Notes: generated by a model from the letters alone, not told the origin. DNA of 64,000 nt from Kaistia geumhonensis (GCF_030815145.1 NZ_JAUSWJ010000001.1:744001-808000); one strand, 5' to 3'. Counted from the first letter of the stretch, positions 1 to 9,840 are shown. A program made the numbers and translations.

Positions 1-1271
1 GCTGGCCGGGTCGAAGTTCAGCCGCTTCAGCACGAAGGGCAGCATCGAGCCGGTCATCGAGCCGAAGGTGACGATGCCGACGAGACCACAGCCGACGGTG
101 AGCGCCACCAGGAACCAGTGGGCGCCATAATCGTGCAGCCCGAGCAACTGCCAGGCGACGATGCGGGTGAGTCCCATCGCTCCGAGGATCAGGCCGAGCG
201 TAAGTCCGCTGGGGAGTTCGCGCAGCGCCACGCGCCACCAGTCGCGAAGCCGCACTTCGCCGAGCGCCAGGGCGCGGATGATGAGCGAGGTCGCCTGCGA
301 GCCGGAATTGCCGCCCGAGCTCATGATCAGCGGGATGAAGAGCGTCAGTACGATCGCCTTTTGCAGCTCGTCCTCGAAATGCTGCATGGCCGTGGCGGTC
401 AGCATCTCGCCGATGAACAGCGCGGCGAGCCAGCCGGCGCGCTTGTGGATCATCTTTCCGAAGCTGATCTCCATGTAAGGCTCGTCGAGAGCCTCCATGC
501 CGCCGAACTTCTGGACGTCCTCCGTGCTCTCCTCGACGATCGCGTCGATGATGTCGTCGACCGTGACGATGCCGATGAGATGCCGCCGCTCGTCGATGAC
601 GGGCACGGCGAGGAGGTCGTATTTCGTGAAGAGCCGCGCCGCTTCTTCCTGGTCGAGCGTCGGCGTGACGGTGATCGGCCGGTTGTGGCGGGCCGCCGCG
701 AGGACGGGCGCGGCCGGATCCGCGGTGATGAGCCGGCGCAGCGTCGCCGTCTGCAGCAGCGCGCCCGTCTCGGGATGCAGCAGGCAGATCGTGTAGATCG
801 TCTCGCGGCTCTTCTCGACCTTGCGGATATAGTCGAGCGTCGCGGCGACGGTCCAGTTGGCCGGCACGCTGACCACCTCGGTCGTCATGATGGCGCCGAC
901 GCTGCCCTCGGGATAGCGCGCGAGATGCGAGACGGCCGAGCGCGTCTCGTGGTCGAGCTTCGCGATGATCCGCGAGCGCTGAGGCTCCTCCATCTCGCTG
1001 AGGAGATCGGTGGCGCGGTCGGCCGAGACGCCGGCCAGCAGCGAGGCGGCGCGGTCGACGGGCAGCGTCGCCACGATCTCGGCGGCATCCTCGAATTCGG
1101 GATGATCGAGCAGTTCGACCGCGCGCTCTTCCGTGAGCTTGGCGAGAACGCCGGCCGCGTCGCCCGCGTCCTGCTCGTTCAGATGCTCGACGACGTCGGC
1201 AACATGCGCATGCTCGAGATCAAGCGCGACGGCGGGCGCACCCGCGCCCTCACGGAGGTCGGAATCTTCCA
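1..1271 (-). CDS. mgtE: Magnesium transporter MgtE (3' end cut by window edge)
   Basis: This is an MgtE-family Mg2+ channel of the inner membrane. About 423 codons are visible and the end of the membrane domain lies outside the window. In order there is a helical acidic N domain (roughly residues 10-135), a CBS-domain pair (about 137-255) that senses cytosolic Mg2+ in this family, and the start of the membrane domain, which carries the family signature around SSGGNSGSQA. The ATG at 1271 is preceded by AGAGGTG at good distance, which fixes the start. A second mgtE paralog lies at 28763-30193, and the two share the same domain order. No CDS or terminator lies between this start and mrcA, except the mrcA terminator. 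Confidence 0.93.
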
Positions 1272-1530
1272 TGGCTCACCTCTTTTCCACCAGCCGACGC
1301 GGCTGCGTGCGGTGAGCCGTCTCCCCTCGGGGCGAACGGTCAGCAGGCAGGCACGGTCGGCCGGCTCATTCGACTTCGACTGTCGTTCGACATTGCAGTC
1401 CAGGGGGGTAACGGATCGGGACCAGCTGTCCCGGGCGCCGTTGTTGGGTGCGCCAAACGCCTGATCCGGTCAAGTGAATTCCCGTTCACACGATGCGGCA
1501 TCGTTGCAGCGCGAAAGGGATGGTCGTGGC
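1272..1530. other. Intergenic region upstream of mgtE
   Basis: This gap separates the mgtE start from the mrcA terminator. It should hold the leftward mgtE promoter, but I see no convincing -35/-10 pair, no Mg2+ riboswitch-like fold and no open frame with a credible start. Confidence 0.5.
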
Positions 1531-1560
1531 AAAAGAAAAGGCCGCCGAAATCGGCGGCCT
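1531..1560 (-). terminator. Intrinsic terminator of mrcA
   Basis: A 9-bp perfect stem GGCCGCCGA/TCGGCGGCC with an AA loop (1540-1559) is followed, on the minus strand, by a T-rich run. It lies about 30 bases past the mrcA stop and ends the leftward amiC-mrcA unit. Confidence 0.85.
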
Positions 1561-1587
1561 CACATCTCCCGCGATGGCAGGCTGCGC

Positions 1588-4011
1588 TCAGTAGAGCCCG
1601 CCTGTTCCGCCCATCACAGCGCGGTCGGATTCGGACGAGACCGTGCCGCCGTCGGACGAGCCGATGACCGAATAGGTGTCGGCGGGGCCGGTGCCCGGCT
1701 TGAAGGCTTCCATGATCGTGTTTGGCGCGCCGGGATCGGCACGCATGCCGGTGCGGCGGTCGATCGGGATCAGCGTCAGCCCCTCCGGCATGCGGAACGG
1801 CACGGCTGGCTTGTCGGCCAGCGCCAGCTTGAAGAACTCGGCCGCGACCGGCGCCGCGATCTCGCCGCCGGTCATGCCGCGGCCCATCGGGCGCGGCTGG
1901 TCGTAGCCGAAGAACACGCCGACCACGAGATCGGGCGAATAGCCGATAAACCAGGCGTCCTTGTAGTCGTTGGACGTGCCGGTCTTGCCGGCGATCGGCT
2001 TGCCGACCTGCTTGACGATCGTTGCGGTGCCGCGCTGGACGACGCCTTCCATCATCGAGGTGATCTGGTAGGCGGTCATCGGGTCGAGCACCTGCTCGCG
2101 GTTGTCGGTGATGACCGGTTCGTCCTGGTTGTTCCAGCTGTCGGCGTCGCAGCCTTCGCAGACGCGTTCCTCATGCTTGAAGATCGTCTTGCCGAAGCGA
2201 TCCTGGATACGGTCGATCAGCGTCGGCTTCACCTGGCGGCCGCCATTGGCGAACACGGAATAGCCGGCGACCATGCGCAGGACCGTGGTGCCGGTCGCGC
2301 CGAGAGCGTTCGGAAGGAACGGGGCGAGATTGTCGTAGACGCCGAAGCGCTTGGCATATTCCGCGACCAGCGGCATGCCCATGTCCTGCGCGAGGCGCAC
2401 GGTCATGACGTTACGCGACTGCTCGATGCCGGTGCGAAGCGTCGAAGGGCCATAGAACTTCTGGGCGTAGTTCTCCGGCCGCCACATCGGCTGGCCGAAG
2501 CCCGGATCGATCTCGATCGGCGCGTCGAGCACCACCGACGACGGCGTATAGCCGTTGTCGAGCGCCGCCGCATAGACGAAGGGCTTGAACGAGGAGCCCG
2601 GCTGGCGCTGGGCCTGGGTCGCGCGGTTGAACTCGCTCTCGGCATAGGAGAAGCCGCCGTCCATGGCGAGCACGCGGCCGGTATGCGGGTCCATGACGAC
2701 CATGGCCCCCTCGATCTCGGGCACCTGGTGCAGGCGATAGGAGCCGGGCTTGCCGTCGGCCGGCTCGACATAGACGACATCGCCGACCTTGAGCACGCCG
2801 TCGACATTCTTCTTGCCGCGCAGCGCCCACTTCATCTCGGATGCGGGGATCACGCCGGTCTCGCGCTCGGCGAGCAGCTTGCCCGTCTCGCTGCGGCCGG
2901 GCTGCAGGCCGATCTCGGCCTCTCCCTTGTCGACCTTGGTGACGATGGCGAGACGCCATTCATAGATGTCGGAGAGCGGCTTGATGGTCCCGACCGCCTC
3001 GCCCCAGTCCTCGCCGATCGGCACATTCTTGACCGGACCGCGCCAGCCGCGATCCTCGTCAAAGCTGACGAGACCGTCCATGAGCGCCTGACGGGCCATG
3101 ACCTGCATCGCGGGATCGAGCGACGTGCGCACCGAAAGGCCGCCCTCATAGAGCGCCTTCTCGCCATACATCTGCATCAGCTGGCGGCGCACTTCCTCGA
3201 CGTAATAGTCGGCGGCGAAGATATGCGGGCTGGTGATGCGGGTCTTGACGCCGAGCGGCTGCGCCTTGGCAGCCTCGCCTTCGTCCGGCGTCGCATAGCC
3301 GTTCTCGACCATGCGGTCGATGACCCAGTTGCGTCGCTCGATCGCGCGATCGGCATAGCGGAAGGGGTTGTAGTTGTTCGGGCCCTTGGGCAGCGCAGCG
3401 AGATACGCCGCCTCGGAGAGCGTCAGCTCGTGCACCGACTTGTCGAAATAGGCGAGCGACGCGGCGGCGACGCCATAGGAACCGAGGCCGAGGAAAATCT
3501 CGTTCAGGTAGAGCTCGAGGATCTTGTCCTTGGAGTTCGCCTGCTCGATCCGGAGCGACAGGATCGCTTCCTTGATCTTGCGGTCGATCGTGCGCTCGTT
3601 GGTGAGCAGGAAGTTCTTGGCGACCTGCTGCGTGATCGTCGAGGCGCCGATCATGCGGCCGTTCGACGAGAGCGCGGCGATGTTTTGCACGCCGGCGCGC
3701 ATGATGCCGGCATAGTCGAGGCCGGAATGCTGGTAGAAATTCTTGTCCTCGGCCGAGATGAACGCGGCCTTGACGCGATCGGGGATCGCCTGGATCGGCA
3801 GATAGAGCCGCCGCTCGCGCGCATATTCGGCGACCAGCTGGCCGTCCGTCGCATGAATGCGCGTCATCACAGGGGGCTCGTATTTCGCGAGCACCTCGAC
3901 GGAGGGCAGACCGCCCGTCAGGCCCGACACATACCAGGCCACCCCAGCTGCAACCACCAAGAAGAACACGGCGCCTATCCCGAAAATGTAGCCGATCAGT
4001 CGCAGAAACAT
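1588..4011 (-). CDS. mrcA: Penicillin-binding protein 1A (bifunctional murein synthase)
   Basis: This 807-residue class A PBP polymerises lipid II into glycan strands and crosslinks peptides in the periplasm. An N-terminal membrane anchor (about residues 5-28) precedes the GT51 glycosyltransferase domain, with EDKNFYQHSG at 88-97. An OB-like linker follows, then the transpeptidase domain with SxxK at S473-K476, SRN and KTG at 676-678. All catalytic motifs are intact and the length is typical for the alphaproteobacterial family. It lies downstream of amiC on the same strand with a 294-bp gap, the usual amiC-mrcA order in this group, and ends in its own terminator. Confidence 0.96.
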   Translation of the reverse strand: MFLRLIGYIFGIGAVFFLVVAAGVAWYVSGLTGGLPSVEVLAKYEPPVMTRIHATDGQLVAEYARERRLYLPIQAIPDRVKAAFISAEDKNFYQHSGLDYAGIMRAGVQNIAALSSNGRMIGASTITQQVAKNFLLTNERTIDRKIKEAILSLRIEQANSKDKILELYLNEIFLGLGSYGVAAASLAYFDKSVHELTLSEAAYLAALPKGPNNYNPFRYADRAIERRNWVIDRMVENGYATPDEGEAAKAQPLGVKTRITSPHIFAADYYVEEVRRQLMQMYGEKALYEGGLSVRTSLDPAMQVMARQALMDGLVSFDEDRGWRGPVKNVPIGEDWGEAVGTIKPLSDIYEWRLAIVTKVDKGEAEIGLQPGRSETGKLLAERETGVIPASEMKWALRGKKNVDGVLKVGDVVYVEPADGKPGSYRLHQVPEIEGAMVVMDPHTGRVLAMDGGFSYAESEFNRATQAQRQPGSSFKPFVYAAALDNGYTPSSVVLDAPIEIDPGFGQPMWRPENYAQKFYGPSTLRTGIEQSRNVMTVRLAQDMGMPLVAEYAKRFGVYDNLAPFLPNALGATGTTVLRMVAGYSVFANGGRQVKPTLIDRIQDRFGKTIFKHEERVCEGCDADSWNNQDEPVITDNREQVLDPMTAYQITSMMEGVVQRGTATIVKQVGKPIAGKTGTSNDYKDAWFIGYSPDLVVGVFFGYDQPRPMGRGMTGGEIAAPVAAEFFKLALADKPAVPFRMPEGLTLIPIDRRTGMRADPGAPNTIMEAFKPGTGPADTYSVIGSSDGGTVSSESDRAVMGGTGGLY

Positions 4012-4305
4012 ATCGCTCGCGTTCCCCGCTGGCCCGCCATCATCGGCATTGCCGCCGGACCTTCGGGGCGCGCCCCGGTCAGAATTCTATCCAATCGCCC
4101 GGAAGCTGTCGCTCCGCGAACCGACTCCGGCCCTTCGGCGGCGCCTTTTGCGGGCTGGTGCCCGGCGCACGGCCGCGACCGATCCTCTGATCGCGGCACC
4201 GATAGACCCTTGCCTGCCGTTCTTCCAGTCGATTTGTGGAGATTGTGGGGCGCCGCCCCTTGCCCGGCCACTGCGCCGATCGCCGTGGTCTTGCGGCAAC
4301 AGCCA
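4012..4305. other. Intergenic region between amiC and mrcA
   Basis: This 294-bp gap lies between the amiC stop and the mrcA start. Open frames exist on both strands but none has family-like sequence. I see no strong terminator, so read-through from amiC into mrcA is possible, as is a private mrcA promoter. Confidence 0.4.
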
Positions 4306-5592
4306 TCACGGCGCCGAGGTGGCGGGCTCGAGCGAGCCGGTCGTGGTCTGTGCGACGCGCAGGCGGAAATAGGTGTCGATGGCGCGCGCCATGGCCTCGG
4401 CCGTCGTCTCGCGCCAGGCCGGCGACGCCAGCAGCTTCTCGTCCTCGGGATTGGACAGATAGCCGAGCTCGACGAGGGCGGACGGAACGTCAGGCGCCTT
4501 CAGCACCATGAAACCGGCCTGCTGGTGCGGATGCTTGAAGAAGCGCACCTTCGGCCCGAGTTCCTTGATCATGTTGCGGGCGAAGACGACCGAGAAATTC
4601 TTGGTCTCGCGACGAGCGAGATCGATCAGGATGTCGGAGACCTCAGTGGTATCCTCGGGTACCGCGACACCGGCCAGGATGTCGGACTTGTTCTCCGATT
4701 CGGCGATCTGGGCCGCCATGCGGTCCGACGCCTTCTCCGAAAGCGTGTAGATCGTCGCGCCGCGCACATCGCCGCCCCAGAATGAATCGGCGTGGATCGA
4801 CACGAAGAGGTCGGCGTGGTGCGAGCGGGCGAAGGCGACGCGGCCGCCGAGCGAGATGAAGCTGTCGTCCGACCGCGTCATCAGCACCTCGTAGCGTCCG
4901 CTTTCGTCGAGTTTCTGCTCCAGCTCCTTGGCGAAGGCGAGCACGACGTTCTTCTCCAGCGTGCCCGACTTGGCGATGGCGCCCGAATCGATGCCGCCAT
5001 GGCCGGGATCGAGTACGATGCGCAGGCGTCCGTCCGAGGGCGCGGGAGTCGCGGGGCGGGCGGCGGCGATCGCCTCCTTCTCTCGCTCGCGATAAAGGCG
5101 CACGGCCGAGGCGAAGGATGCGCGGCTCGTCGGCACGAGATCGACCACGAGCTTCGCCGGCTGGCCGTCGGCCGGCGGCAGCACGAACGACTTGTCGACG
5201 GAGACCGGCTGCTTCAGATCGAGCACCACGCGCGACTTGCCCGCCGAGATCTGGCCATACCGGAATGCGGAGACGAGCCCCCTCACCTCGTGCTCGGCCT
5301 CCTTGGGCAGCGCGAAGCCGACATCCGGAAGGTCGATCACGATGCGGTCCGGCTCGTCCAGCGGGAAGACCGTGAAGGCCGCCTCGGCGGAGAGATCCAT
5401 CACGAAGCGCGTGCGGCTGTCGTCTCCGACGGCGCGCGCGTCGGTGGCGACGACGCCCGCCGAACTCTCGGTGACGGGTTCGGCTGCCGATATGGCGACC
5501 GCGCCGGTTACGGCGAATATGCCGCCGGCGAAGGTGCCGAGCAGGAGCGCCGCGCAGCGCGCGATGAATCCGGATCGAATTGAATGAAACAT
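4306..5592 (-). CDS. amiC: N-acetylmuramoyl-L-alanine amidase (AmiC type)
   Basis: This 428-residue periplasmic zinc amidase cleaves the lactyl-amide bond of peptidoglycan during daughter-cell separation. It has an N-terminal export signal (hydrophobic stretch about 12-36), an AMIN targeting domain (about 60-155) and an Amidase_3 domain (about 190-420). The zinc and catalytic residues are visible: H198 in DPGHGG, E213, H267 in SIHAD, and E375 in ALVELGYLSN. It is the first gene of the leftward amiC-mrcA unit and is divergent from rne. A CtrA-type box lies 68-82 bases upstream of its start, suggesting cell-cycle control. Confidence 0.95.
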   Translation of the reverse strand: MFHSIRSGFIARCAALLLGTFAGGIFAVTGAVAISAAEPVTESSAGVVATDARAVGDDSRTRFVMDLSAEAAFTVFPLDEPDRIVIDLPDVGFALPKEAEHEVRGLVSAFRYGQISAGKSRVVLDLKQPVSVDKSFVLPPADGQPAKLVVDLVPTSRASFASAVRLYREREKEAIAAARPATPAPSDGRLRIVLDPGHGGIDSGAIAKSGTLEKNVVLAFAKELEQKLDESGRYEVLMTRSDDSFISLGGRVAFARSHHADLFVSIHADSFWGGDVRGATIYTLSEKASDRMAAQIAESENKSDILAGVAVPEDTTEVSDILIDLARRETKNFSVVFARNMIKELGPKVRFFKHPHQQAGFMVLKAPDVPSALVELGYLSNPEDEKLLASPAWRETTAEAMARAIDTYFRLRVAQTTTGSLEPATSAP

Positions 5593-6387
5593 TCCGCTCG
5601 TTCGGTTGGTCGGTCGGCCCGCCGCTCTTAACGGTCCGTAGACGATTAGCGTCGATTGGTTAATCGCGCATTAAGACTTTTGCCGGGCCCGCCGGCCGCG
5701 GATCCGGGCTCCGACTAGCCGCAGCGGCGCCACGATGCGATGCGGCCAAGCGTCATGCGGCCCTCTGTCTCTTCGGCATCGAGACTTGTCGGCCGCGCGT
5801 CGCGGCGTGTCTCGCGGGGCGTCTCACGCCCGCGCTGAAGGCGCCGCCAGGCATCGCGCCAAGTGTCTTGCGCAGACTCGCCGTCTTCCATACAAGGGTT
5901 GCACGGAATTCATCCTCCGCCCGGACAGTCGCCTCATCGCGATGCTCCGGCACGATGCGACGGACGATCGGGACTTGCTGCAGCAATTGCGCAGGGCTCG
6001 GAAGCGATCCGGAGCCAGTTCGGTGCTCGGTCGGGGATGGGACAGGCATCCTCGCCGCGCATGGTCGTCCCCAGACCTCACGCGCAAGGCCCGCCTGCTA
6101 CTCAAGGCCTCAGGACGATCCGTGCCTGGGGCCGCCCCGTGCGGCACGGGCTCCGCGCCGCCGGACCGAACAGGCTCGAAGCGCGTATTCATGTTCCTTC
6201 CGCCTATGACCCGCAGCGCTGCAGACCGGCCTCTTTCGGCCGGTGACGCAGTTGCGGCGGCGGCGGACGCGGCATGGCGCGCGAACCATTTCCTCATGCA
6301 ACATGATGGCTCCCGCGCGGTCCGCGCGGCATCGGCGCCTTGCGCCAGCCGGAGCGTTCAGCGCCGGAGCCATGGAGATTTTCCGTC
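5593..6387. other. Long amiC-rne divergent region and rne leader
   Basis: This 795-bp region lies between the divergent amiC and rne genes. The amiC side is AT-richer and holds the CtrA-type box. The remainder is probably the rne 5' leader; long leaders that RNase E itself cleaves for autoregulation are known in bacteria. A perfect 7-bp hairpin (ACCGGCC/GGCCGGT, 6225-6244) and several smaller dyads are present. No reading frame in it looks like a real protein. Confidence 0.55.
5660..5674 (-). promoter_or_regulatory. CtrA-type binding site upstream of amiC
   Basis: The sequence TTAATCGCGCATTAA is a perfect TTAA-N7-TTAA. Read on the minus strand it continues into C, matching the full TTAA-N7-TTAAC consensus of the alphaproteobacterial cell-cycle regulator CtrA and pointing towards amiC. 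It lies 68 bases upstream of the amiC start in a local AT-rich patch. Confidence 0.6.
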
Positions 6388-9258
6388 ATGGCCAACAAGA
6401 TGCTCATCGACGCCACCCACCCGGAGGAGACCCGGGTCGTGGTGGTCCGCGGCAACCGTGTCGAGGAGTTCGACTTCGAATCCGCCTCGCGCAAGCAGCT
6501 GCGCGGCAACATCTATCTCGCCAAGGTAACGCGGGTCGAACCCTCGCTCCAGGCGGCCTTCGTCGAGTATGGCGGTAACCGCCACGGCTTCCTCGCCTTC
6601 TCCGAAATCCATCCCGACTATTACCAGATTCCCGTCGCCGACCGGCAGGCGCTGATCGAGGCCGAGGAGCAGGAGGAACGCGAGGCCGAGGAGCGCGCCG
6701 CGCGCCAGGCCGCGCGCCGCTCGCAGAAGAACCGGCCCGCCGCTCAGCCCGTCGAGCGCATCAGCTCCGAGCCCGCCGAGGGTGGTGCCGAGACCGCGCC
6801 CGCCGTCCCGAGCGAGGCAGGCTCCGCCGAGGTCTCGGCCGAGCAGACCGGCGAGGCGCCCGAGACGGCAGCGCCGGTCGAGGCCGGCGAAGCCACCGAG
6901 GGCGAGGCCGAAGCCGTCGAGGACAACGGCCCGCCGGACGACAGCGCCGACAGTTTCTCCCACCTCGAGGCTCCTCCTTCCGACCACAGCGTCGAGGAGA
7001 TCGGCCATGACGAGGAGGAAGAGGAGAATCCCGAGGACAGCGTCGAGTCGGTCGGTGCCGAGGATGCGCTGGAGGAGCTTCCCGAGCGCCGCCGCGCCCG
7101 TGCCCGTCAGTACAAGATCCAGGAAGTCATCAAGCGCCGCCAGGTCCTGCTCGTCCAGGTCGTGAAGGAAGAGCGCGGCAACAAGGGCGCCGCCCTCACC
7201 ACCTATCTGTCGCTCGCCGGCCGCTATTCCGTGCTGATGCCGAACACGGCGCGCGGCGGCGGCATTTCGCGCAAGATCACCAACACCGCCGATCGCAAGC
7301 GCCTCAAGGAAGTCGCTCAGGATCTCGACGTGCCGGAGGGCATGGGCGTCATCCTGCGCACGGCGGGTGCCACGCGCACCAAGGCCGAGGTCAAGCGCGA
7401 CTTCGAATATCTGCTTCGGCTCTGGGAGAACGTGCGCGAGCTGACGCTGCGCTCCTCGGCGCCCACCCTCGTCTATGAGGAAGGCAGCCTCATCAAGCGG
7501 TCGATCCGCGATCTCTACAACAAGGATATCGACGAGGTTCTCGTCGCCGGCGAGGAAGGCTACCGCGAGGCGAAGGACTTCATGCGCATGCTCATGCCGA
7601 GCCATGCCAAGAACGTCCAGCCCTATCGCGAGACGCAGCCGATCTTCGCTCGCTACAGCGTCGAGGCGCAGCTCGATGCGATGTTCTCGCCGCAGGTGAC
7701 GCTGAAGTCGGGCGGCTATCTCGTCATCAACCAGACCGAGGCGCTCGTCGCCATCGACGTGAACTCGGGACGGTCGACGCGCGAGCACAATATCGAGGAC
7801 ACCGCCTACCAGACCAATCTCGAGGCGGCCGAAGAGGTCGCCCGCCAGCTTCGCCTGCGCGATCTCGCCGGCCTCATCGTGATCGATTTCATCGACATGG
7901 AGGAGAAGCGGAACAACCGCGCGGTCGAGAACAAGCTGAAGGCGGCGCTGAAGAACGACCGGGCGCGCATCCAGGTCGGCCGGATCTCGCATTTCGGCCT
8001 CATGGAGATGTCGCGCCAGCGCATCCGCACCGGCGTCGTCGAGAGCTCGATGGAGGTTTGCCCGCACTGCCATGGCACCGGCCATGTGCGCGCGCCGGCT
8101 TCCGTGGCGCTGCATGTCCTGCGCTCGGTCGAGGACACGCTGCTCAAGGGCGCGACGCACGACCTCATCATCCGCACTCGCACCGCGGTCGCTCTCTACA
8201 TCCTCAACCAGAAGCGCGGCCATCTCGCCGAGATCGAGGAGCGCTTCGGCATCTCGATCACCGTGCTCGCCGACGACGGCGTCACCTCCGCCGCCCATTA
8301 CACGCTGGAGCGCGGCGAGCCCGTGACGCCGCGCGAGACGCCCCTGGCGCCCGTGGCGCGGGCGATCGTCCAGCCCGATTCGATCGAGCCGGTCGACGAG
8401 GAGATCGAGGACGAGGTCGAGGCGGACGAGGAGGAGACGGAGACCGAGCGTCCCGCTTCCGAGAGCCAGGACGAAGGCGGCGCGCGCCGCAAGCGTCGTC
8501 GCCGCCGTCGGCGCCGCGGCGGCGAGGGCTCCCGCGACGGCCATGACGAGGCCGGCAACGGCGAGGAAGTCCGTGAAGCCGCCGAGTCGGGCGAAGCCGT
8601 CGAGGCGGCAGAGTCCGAGGAAGCCGGCGAGGAAGGCGACGACGAGGCTGGCGACGGTTCGGCCCGGCCGGATGGCGATGGCGAGAATGGCGAGCACAAG
8701 CGCCGCCGCCGCCGTGGCCGTCGGGGCGGCCGCCGCGGCCGCCGCGAAGACGGCACCGTGGATACCGAAGCCGGGGCCGAGACGGATGCCGTCGCCGAGG
8801 GCGATGGCGAACCGTCGGTCATCGAGGAGGCCTCTGCCGAAGAAGGCGAGGCTCGCCTCCAGCTCGACGAGACCGGCGAGGTGCTGTCCAGCGGCTTCGT
8901 CGAGGACGAGCCGGAAGGCATCCGCGATATCGACCCCGAGGATGCCGGCGAGCGTCTTGTCGCCCGCGACGTACCGATCGCGGATATGGCCGAGTATGAG
9001 GCGCCGCTGCTCGATCCGATCGAGGACGAAGCCGAACTCGACATGCCCGAAATGGGCGATGACGAGGACGACGAGCCCGAGGACGAGACGTCGGATCTCC
9101 GCGTGATCGACGAGGACGCGATCGAGGCTGCCGAGGGTCCGCAGGAGCCGGACGAATCGGTGGTGGCCGACGAGCCGCCAAGCGATCCGGTCTCGGATAC
9201 GGTCGAGGAGGACAATCGTCCGAAGCGTGTCGGCTGGTGGCGCCGCCGCTCGAGCTGA
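6388..9258 (+). CDS. rne: Ribonuclease E
   Basis: This 956-residue endoribonuclease is the scaffold of the RNA degradosome. It has an S1 domain at the N terminus that is split by a long acidic insert (about residues 90-235), as in many alphaproteobacteria. The DNase I-like catalytic core follows, with the metal-binding Asp near 457 (AIDVNSG) and 499 (VIDFIDM), and the Zn-link C558-P-H-C561. The C-terminal third is low-complexity, with Arg-rich RNA-binding patches near 700 and 770 set in Glu/Asp-rich sequence. I chose the ATG at 6388 because GGAG lies 10 bases upstream and the S1 domain begins right after; a longer in-frame reading from a TTG at 6340 has no support. Confidence 0.96.
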   Translation: MANKMLIDATHPEETRVVVVRGNRVEEFDFESASRKQLRGNIYLAKVTRVEPSLQAAFVEYGGNRHGFLAFSEIHPDYYQIPVADRQALIEAEEQEEREAEERAARQAARRSQKNRPAAQPVERISSEPAEGGAETAPAVPSEAGSAEVSAEQTGEAPETAAPVEAGEATEGEAEAVEDNGPPDDSADSFSHLEAPPSDHSVEEIGHDEEEEENPEDSVESVGAEDALEELPERRRARARQYKIQEVIKRRQVLLVQVVKEERGNKGAALTTYLSLAGRYSVLMPNTARGGGISRKITNTADRKRLKEVAQDLDVPEGMGVILRTAGATRTKAEVKRDFEYLLRLWENVRELTLRSSAPTLVYEEGSLIKRSIRDLYNKDIDEVLVAGEEGYREAKDFMRMLMPSHAKNVQPYRETQPIFARYSVEAQLDAMFSPQVTLKSGGYLVINQTEALVAIDVNSGRSTREHNIEDTAYQTNLEAAEEVARQLRLRDLAGLIVIDFIDMEEKRNNRAVENKLKAALKNDRARIQVGRISHFGLMEMSRQRIRTGVVESSMEVCPHCHGTGHVRAPASVALHVLRSVEDTLLKGATHDLIIRTRTAVALYILNQKRGHLAEIEERFGISITVLADDGVTSAAHYTLERGEPVTPRETPLAPVARAIVQPDSIEPVDEEIEDEVEADEEETETERPASESQDEGGARRKRRRRRRRRGGEGSRDGHDEAGNGEEVREAAESGEAVEAAESEEAGEEGDDEAGDGSARPDGDGENGEHKRRRRRGRRGGRRGRREDGTVDTEAGAETDAVAEGDGEPSVIEEASAEEGEARLQLDETGEVLSSGFVEDEPEGIRDIDPEDAGERLVARDVPIADMAEYEAPLLDPIEDEAELDMPEMGDDEDDEPEDETSDLRVIDEDAIEAAEGPQEPDESVVADEPPSDPVSDTVEEDNRPKRVGWWRRRSS

Positions 9259-9286
9259 CGCCCGTCCGCTTCCGCTATTGAATCAC

Positions 9287-9317
9287 AAAGGGCCCGGCGC
9301 CGAGCTCCGGGCCCTTT
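9287..9317. terminator. Terminator between convergent rne and ohr
   Basis: An 11-bp perfect stem AAAGGGCCCGG/CCGGGCCCTTT (9287-9297 and 9307-9317) with a 9-base loop lies between convergent genes. T-rich bases follow on the plus strand and moderately T-rich bases on the minus strand, so it probably serves both. Confidence 0.75.
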
Positions 9318-9335
9318 CCATTTCGCGTAGACGGA

Positions 9336-9761
9336 TCAGAGGACCGTCAGGCGGACATCGAGGTTCGACCGCGTCGCGTCCGAATAGGGGCAGACGATGT
9401 GGGCGCGGGCGACGAGATCCTCCGCCACCGCCCGCTCCACCCCGGGGACGGCGACGTCGAGCGCCACGTCGAGGCCGAAGCCCTTGCCATCGTCACGCGG
9501 GCCGATGCCGACCTTGGCCGTCACGGTGACGTCGTTGCCGAGCTTCACCTTCTGCTGTCCGGCAACGAAGCGCAGCGCGCCGAGGAAGCAGGCGGCGTAG
9601 CCCGCCGCGAACAGCTTCTCAGGGTTGGCGCCGGGACCGCCGGGGCCGCCGAGCTCGCGCGGCACGACGAGCTGCAGGTCGATCTCGCCGTCTTCGCTGC
9701 GGGTGTGACCGTCGCGTCCGCCGCCCGTCGCCGTCGCGGCCGTGTTGTAGAGAACCTTCAT
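9336..9761 (-). CDS. ohr: Organic hydroperoxide resistance protein (Ohr/OsmC family)
   Basis: This 141-residue thiol peroxidase of the cytosol reduces organic and fatty-acid hydroperoxides using lipoylated electron donors. The two catalytic cysteines are C58 (AAGYAACFL) and C124 (HIVCPYSDATRSN), and the length is exactly that of Ohr. The ATG at 9761 gives the standard N terminus MKVLYNT; an in-frame upstream extension to 9962 lacks homology-like sequence. Two dyads resembling regulator sites lie 44-79 bases upstream, but no ohrR gene is in the window. Confidence 0.92.
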   Translation of the reverse strand: MKVLYNTAATATGGGRDGHTRSEDGEIDLQLVVPRELGGPGGPGANPEKLFAAGYAACFLGALRFVAGQQKVKLGNDVTVTAKVGIGPRDDGKGFGLDVALDVAVPGVERAVAEDLVARAHIVCPYSDATRSNLDVRLTVL

Positions 9762-9804
9762 CACGTATCTCCCTCGAAACGATGCAGCACTGCGCCGCTG
9801 CGAT

Positions 9805-9840
9805 TTATATCGCACACGATTTACTCGCAGGCGATATGTT
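9805..9840. promoter_or_regulatory. Twin dyads upstream of ohr (possible OhrR operators)
   Basis: Two adjacent inverted repeats are visible: ATCG-CACA-CGAT (9809-9820) and TCGC-AG-GCGA (9825-9834), in an AT-rich patch just upstream of ohr. Paired palindromes here fit MarR/OhrR-type control of ohr. The assignment to OhrR is inference. Confidence 0.45.

Noticed and set aside
1474-4785. A 1103-codon open frame on the plus strand
   Set aside because: It lies antisense to mrcA and amiC, whose motifs are complete. Long antisense frames are expected in GC-rich coding DNA.
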